From an uncultured Eubacteriales bacterium (lineage in GTDB: Bacteria; Bacillota; Clostridia; Oscillospirales; Oscillospiraceae), in assembly GCA_900547315.1 (NCBI GenBank), contig URGI01000086.1:1-7277 (forward strand): a stretch of DNA of 7,277 nt. The letters run 5' to 3'. The position numbers and the translations under genes were made by a program. Positions within the stretch are counted from its first letter, which is position 1. Each line of letters starts with the position of its first letter. The notes beneath the pieces were generated by a model. That model saw only the letters and a list, made by a program, of their open reading frames with translations, was not told the origin of the DNA and did not search any database. Shown piece after piece: positions 4,495 to 7,277 of this stretch.

Positions 4495-7137
4495 ATGAGC
4501 AAAAAGTATGTGTATCTGTTTTCCGAAGGCAATGCCAACATGCGCGAGCTGCTTGGCGGCAAGGGTGCAAACCTTGCAGAGATGTCCAACATAGGCCTGC
4601 CTGTGCCTCAGGGCTTCACCATCACCACCGAAGCCTGCACCCAGTACTATGAGGATGGCCGCAAGATCAATGACGAGATCATGGCTGAGATCATGAAGAA
4701 CGTCGAGGTCATGGAGCAGATCAACGGCAAGAAGTTTGGCGATCTCACCAACCCCCTGCTCGTTTCCGTCCGCTCCGGCGCACGCGCTTCCATGCCCGGT
4801 ATGATGGATACCATCCTGAATCTGGGTCTTAACGACGATGTCGTTGCTGCAATGATCGCAGGCAACCCCGATCCTCAGTTCGAGCGCTTTGTTTACGACT
4901 CCTACCGCCGCTTCATCCAGATGTTCTCCGACGTCGTTATGGAAGTCGGCAAGAAATACTTCGAGCAGCTCATCGACGAGATGAAGGAAGCCAAGGGTGT
5001 CAAGACCGACCATGAGCTTGGCGCTGCAGACCTCAAGAAGCTCGCAGAGCAGTTCAAGGCTGAGTACAAGAAGCAGATCGGCGACGACTTCCCCTCCGAC
5101 CCGAAGGTTCAGCTTTACGAAGCCATCCGTGCCGTTTTCCGTTCTTGGGACAACCCCAGAGCAAATGTCTACCGTCGTGACAACGACATCCCCTACTCTT
5201 GGGGTACCGCAGTCAACGTCATGCCCATGGTATTCGGCAACCTGAACGAGAATTCCGGCACCGGCGTCGCTTTCACCCGTGACCCCGCAACCGGCGAGAA
5301 GAAGCTGATGGGCGAGTTCCTCGTCAACGCACAGGGAGAAGACGTCGTCGCCGGCGTCCGCACCCCGATGCCCATCGCCCAGATGGCAGAGCAGTTCCCC
5401 GAGGCATATGCCGACTTCGTCAAGGTCTGCAACATCCTTGAGGAGCACTACCGCGACATGCAGGACATGGAGTTCACCGTCGAGAACGGCAAGCTCTACA
5501 TGCTCCAGTGCCGCAACGGCAAGCGTACCGCTCAGGCGGCTCTCAAGATCGCGTGCGACCTCGTTGACGAGGGCATGATCGACGAGAAGAAGGCCGTTCT
5601 GATGATCGACCCGAGAAACCTCGACACTCTGCTCCACCCGCAGTTCGACACTGCCGCCCTCAAGGCCGCAACTCCTATCGGCAAGGGTCTCGGCGCATCC
5701 CCCGGCGCAGCCTGCGGCAAGATCGTCTTCTCCGCTGAGGACGCAAAAGCCTGGCACGAGCGCAAGGAAAAGGTCGTTCTGGTTCGTCTCGAGACCAGCC
5801 CCGAGGATATCGAGGGCATGAAGGCTGCACAGGGCATCCTGACCGTTCGCGGCGGTATGACCAGCCACGCGGCAGTTGTCGCCCGCGGCATGGGCAAGTG
5901 CTGCGTCTCCGGCTGCGGCGAGATAAAGATGGACGAGGAGAACAAGAAGTTCGAGCTGGCAGGCAAGGTCTACCACGAGGGCGACTACATCTCCATCGAC
6001 GGCTCCACCGGTAAGATCTACGACGGCATCATCCCCACCGTTGACGCCACCATCGCAGGCGAGTTCGGCCGCATCATGGGCTGGGCTGACAAGTATCGCC
6101 GCCTCCAGGTCCGCACCAATGCCGACACCCCGCACGATGCGCGCAAGGCTCGTGAGCTGGGCGCACAGGGCATCGGCCTGACCCGTACCGAGCATATGTT
6201 CTTCGACAGCGACCGTATCGCTGCTTTCCGTGAGATGATCTGCGCCGACACCAAGGAAGAGCGTGTCGCGGCTCTGGCAAAGCTCGAGCCGATGCAGCAG
6301 GAAGACTTCGAGGGCATCTACGAGGCCATGGAAGGCAATCCTGTTACCATCCGTTTCCTCGATCCTCCTCTCCACGAGTTCGTTCCCACTGAGGAAGCCG
6401 ACATCGAGGCTCTTGCAAAGACTCAGGGCAAGACCGTCGAGCAGATCAAGGCTCTCATCGCCTCCCTGCACGAGTTCAACCCCATGATGGGTCACCGCGG
6501 CTGCCGTCTGGCCGTCACCTTCCCAGAGATCGCCGAGATGCAGACCCGTGCCGTTATCAAGGCTGCTCTGGCAGTCCAGGCCCGTCACCCCGAGTGGAAG
6601 ATGGTTCCCGAGATCATGATCCCGCTGGTCGGCGAGGTCAAGGAGCTCAAGTACGTCAAGGACGTTGTCACCGCTGTCGCCGATAAGCTCATCGCCGATG
6701 CCGGCTCCGACATGAAGTACCTTGTCGGTACCATGATCGAGATTCCGCGTGCCGCTCTGACCGCAGACGCGATCGCGACCGAGGCTGAGTTCTTCTCCTT
6801 CGGCACCAACGACCTGACCCAGATGACCTTCGGCTTCAGCCGTGACGACGCCGGCAAGTTCCTCGGCGCGTACTACGACAAGAAGATCTACGAGAGCGAC
6901 CCGTTCGCACGCCTCGACCAGGTCGGCGTCGGCAAGCTCGTTGCCATGGCTGCAAAGCTTGGCCGCGAGACGCGTCCCGAGCTGCACCTCGGTATCTGCG
7001 GCGAGCACGGCGGCGATCCCAGCTCTGTTGAGTTCTGCCACAGAGTCGGCCTTGACTACGTCTCCTGCAGCCCGTTCCGCGTTCCCATCGCCCGCCTTGC
7101 AGCTGCACAGGCCGCAATTAAAGACTCGCGGAATTAA
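4495..7137 (+). CDS. ppdK: Pyruvate,phosphate dikinase
   Basis: PPDK interconverts pyruvate + ATP + Pi and PEP + AMP + PPi in the cytosol; in anaerobes it often runs glycolytically, making ATP from PPi, or gluconeogenically. The 880-residue protein has the family length (about 870-880). Order: N-terminal ATP-grasp domain with SVRSGARASMPGMMDT (91-106) and metal/ATP residues D324, E326 and Q338; central phosphohistidine domain with GGMTSHAAVVARG and swivelling catalytic H458, preceded by the regulatory-type T456; C-terminal PEP/pyruvate TIM barrel with R564 (LTRTEHMFF), R620 (IRFLDPPLHEF), E749 (IEIPRAAL), N772-D773 (GTNDLTQ) and catalytic C835 (GICGEHGG). These line up with the C. symbiosum residues at offsets of +3 or +4, so the enzyme should be active. 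Codon use is strongly biased, with no TTA, CTA or TCA codons across nearly the whole gene, a sign of high expression. It appears monocistronic. Confidence 0.98.
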   Translation: MSKKYVYLFSEGNANMRELLGGKGANLAEMSNIGLPVPQGFTITTEACTQYYEDGRKINDEIMAEIMKNVEVMEQINGKKFGDLTNPLLVSVRSGARASMPGMMDTILNLGLNDDVVAAMIAGNPDPQFERFVYDSYRRFIQMFSDVVMEVGKKYFEQLIDEMKEAKGVKTDHELGAADLKKLAEQFKAEYKKQIGDDFPSDPKVQLYEAIRAVFRSWDNPRANVYRRDNDIPYSWGTAVNVMPMVFGNLNENSGTGVAFTRDPATGEKKLMGEFLVNAQGEDVVAGVRTPMPIAQMAEQFPEAYADFVKVCNILEEHYRDMQDMEFTVENGKLYMLQCRNGKRTAQAALKIACDLVDEGMIDEKKAVLMIDPRNLDTLLHPQFDTAALKAATPIGKGLGASPGAACGKIVFSAEDAKAWHERKEKVVLVRLETSPEDIEGMKAAQGILTVRGGMTSHAAVVARGMGKCCVSGCGEIKMDEENKKFELAGKVYHEGDYISIDGSTGKIYDGIIPTVDATIAGEFGRIMGWADKYRRLQVRTNADTPHDARKARELGAQGIGLTRTEHMFFDSDRIAAFREMICADTKEERVAALAKLEPMQQEDFEGIYEAMEGNPVTIRFLDPPLHEFVPTEEADIEALAKTQGKTVEQIKALIASLHEFNPMMGHRGCRLAVTFPEIAEMQTRAVIKAALAVQARHPEWKMVPEIMIPLVGEVKELKYVKDVVTAVADKLIADAGSDMKYLVGTMIEIPRAALTADAIATEAEFFSFGTNDLTQMTFGFSRDDAGKFLGAYYDKKIYESDPFARLDQVGVGKLVAMAAKLGRETRPELHLGICGEHGGDPSSVEFCHRVGLDYVSCSPFRVPIARLAAAQAAIKDSRN

Positions 7138-7161
7138 GCAAAAAAGCCAGTAATATCAAGG

Positions 7162-7179
7162 GTTTTCGGCATCGAAAAC
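7162..7179 (+). repeat. Short perfect hairpin in the ppdK 3' region
   Basis: GTTTTCG (7162-7168) and CGAAAAC (7173-7179) form a perfect 7-bp inverted repeat around the loop GCAT. No T-run follows on either strand, so it is not an obvious terminator. It could protect the 3' end or be incidental. Confidence 0.4.
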
Positions 7180-7197
7180 TGATGAAAATACGGCTTC

Positions 7198-7220
7198 AAA
7201 AATCAGGCTTTTTCGCCTGA
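7198..7220 (-). terminator. Minus-strand intrinsic terminator for a gene beyond the window
   Basis: TCAGGC (7203-7208) and GCCTGA (7215-7220) form a 6-bp stem with a 6-nt loop. On the + strand it is followed by AATAAG with no T-run, but on the - strand the stem is followed directly by five T residues (7202-7198). It is therefore oriented to stop transcription entering from the right, which predicts a convergent gene outside this window. Confidence 0.55.
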
Positions 7221-7233
7221 AATAAGTCCTATA

Positions 7234-7277
7234 AACGGGTATCTGTTCATTTCTTGATCAGATACCCGTTATTTTTT
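7234..7277 (+). terminator. Strong intrinsic terminator of ppdK
   Basis: AACGGGTATCTG (7234-7245) pairs perfectly with CAGATACCCGTT (7259-7270), a 12-bp stem; TCA (7247-7249) and TGA (7255-7257) can extend the pairing inside the 13-nt loop. A run of six T residues follows (7272-7277) and reaches the window end. The stem starts 97 nt after the ppdK stop codon. The reverse strand has no T-run after the stem, so it acts on the + strand only. Confidence 0.88.

Noticed and set aside
4468..7041. 857-codon open frame antisense to ppdK
   Set aside because: It is in codon-on-codon register with ppdK, so it would be interrupted only by TTA, CTA or TCA codons in ppdK, and the strongly biased ppdK avoids all three. 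The translation is a low-complexity mix of L, D, V, G and A with no recognisable domain. It is a by-product of codon bias.
1..7277. Mobile elements, CRISPR arrays, tRNA/rRNA genes, toxin-antitoxin or defence genes
   Set aside because: I found no transposase, integrase, regularly spaced repeats, cloverleaf-like segments or recognisable defence proteins on either strand. Apart from short leaders and terminators, the window is filled by the six genes listed.

Overview
The window reads as an ordinary chromosomal stretch from a Gram-positive anaerobe of the class Clostridia, possibly an Oscillospiraceae-like gut or rumen bacterium. The basis is the clostridial-type RimM, TrmD and RsmA sequences, strong AGGAG-type ribosome binding sites, compact intrinsic terminators, and a pyruvate,phosphate dikinase (PPDK) whose catalytic residues line up with the Clostridium symbiosum enzyme at an offset of only 3-4 positions. 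This taxonomic placement is an inference from protein style, not from a search. All real genes lie on the + strand.

Layout: (1) 1-1341, a leader with a perfect 8-bp inverted repeat and a solo major facilitator transporter of the oxalate/formate antiporter-like group, closed by a terminator hairpin at 1369-1399. (2) 1439-4371, an RNA-maturation operon driven by a near-consensus sigma-70/sigma-A promoter (TTGGCA-17 nt-TATAAT): rimM (30S maturation), trmD (tRNA m1G37 methyltransferase) fused in frame to a complete GNAT acetyltransferase domain, a 61-residue two-helix membrane protein, and rsmA/ksgA (16S rRNA dimethylation). Gaps and overlaps are -4 to +5 nt, so the four genes are probably co-transcribed and partly translationally coupled. 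(3) 4382-7277, ppdK with its own extended -10 promoter, a 77-nt leader with a hairpin near the predicted 5' end, and a strong terminator at the window edge. Just before that is a hairpin oriented to terminate transcription from the opposite strand, implying a convergent gene beyond the window.

Functionally, rimM, trmD and rsmA all serve translation: 30S assembly, tRNA reading-frame maintenance and 16S rRNA methylation. PPDK is a central-metabolism enzyme that interconverts PEP and pyruvate using AMP/ATP and Pi/PPi. The transporter has no visible functional link to either.

The most unusual item is the TrmD-GNAT fusion, supported by the absence of any ATG, GTG or TTG codon from which the GNAT part could be started on its own. 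Other points are a hairpin placed exactly between the Shine-Dalgarno and start codon of rimM, and the rearranged rimM-trmD neighbourhood lacking rpsP and rplS. I saw no mobile element, CRISPR array, tRNA, rRNA or defence system.
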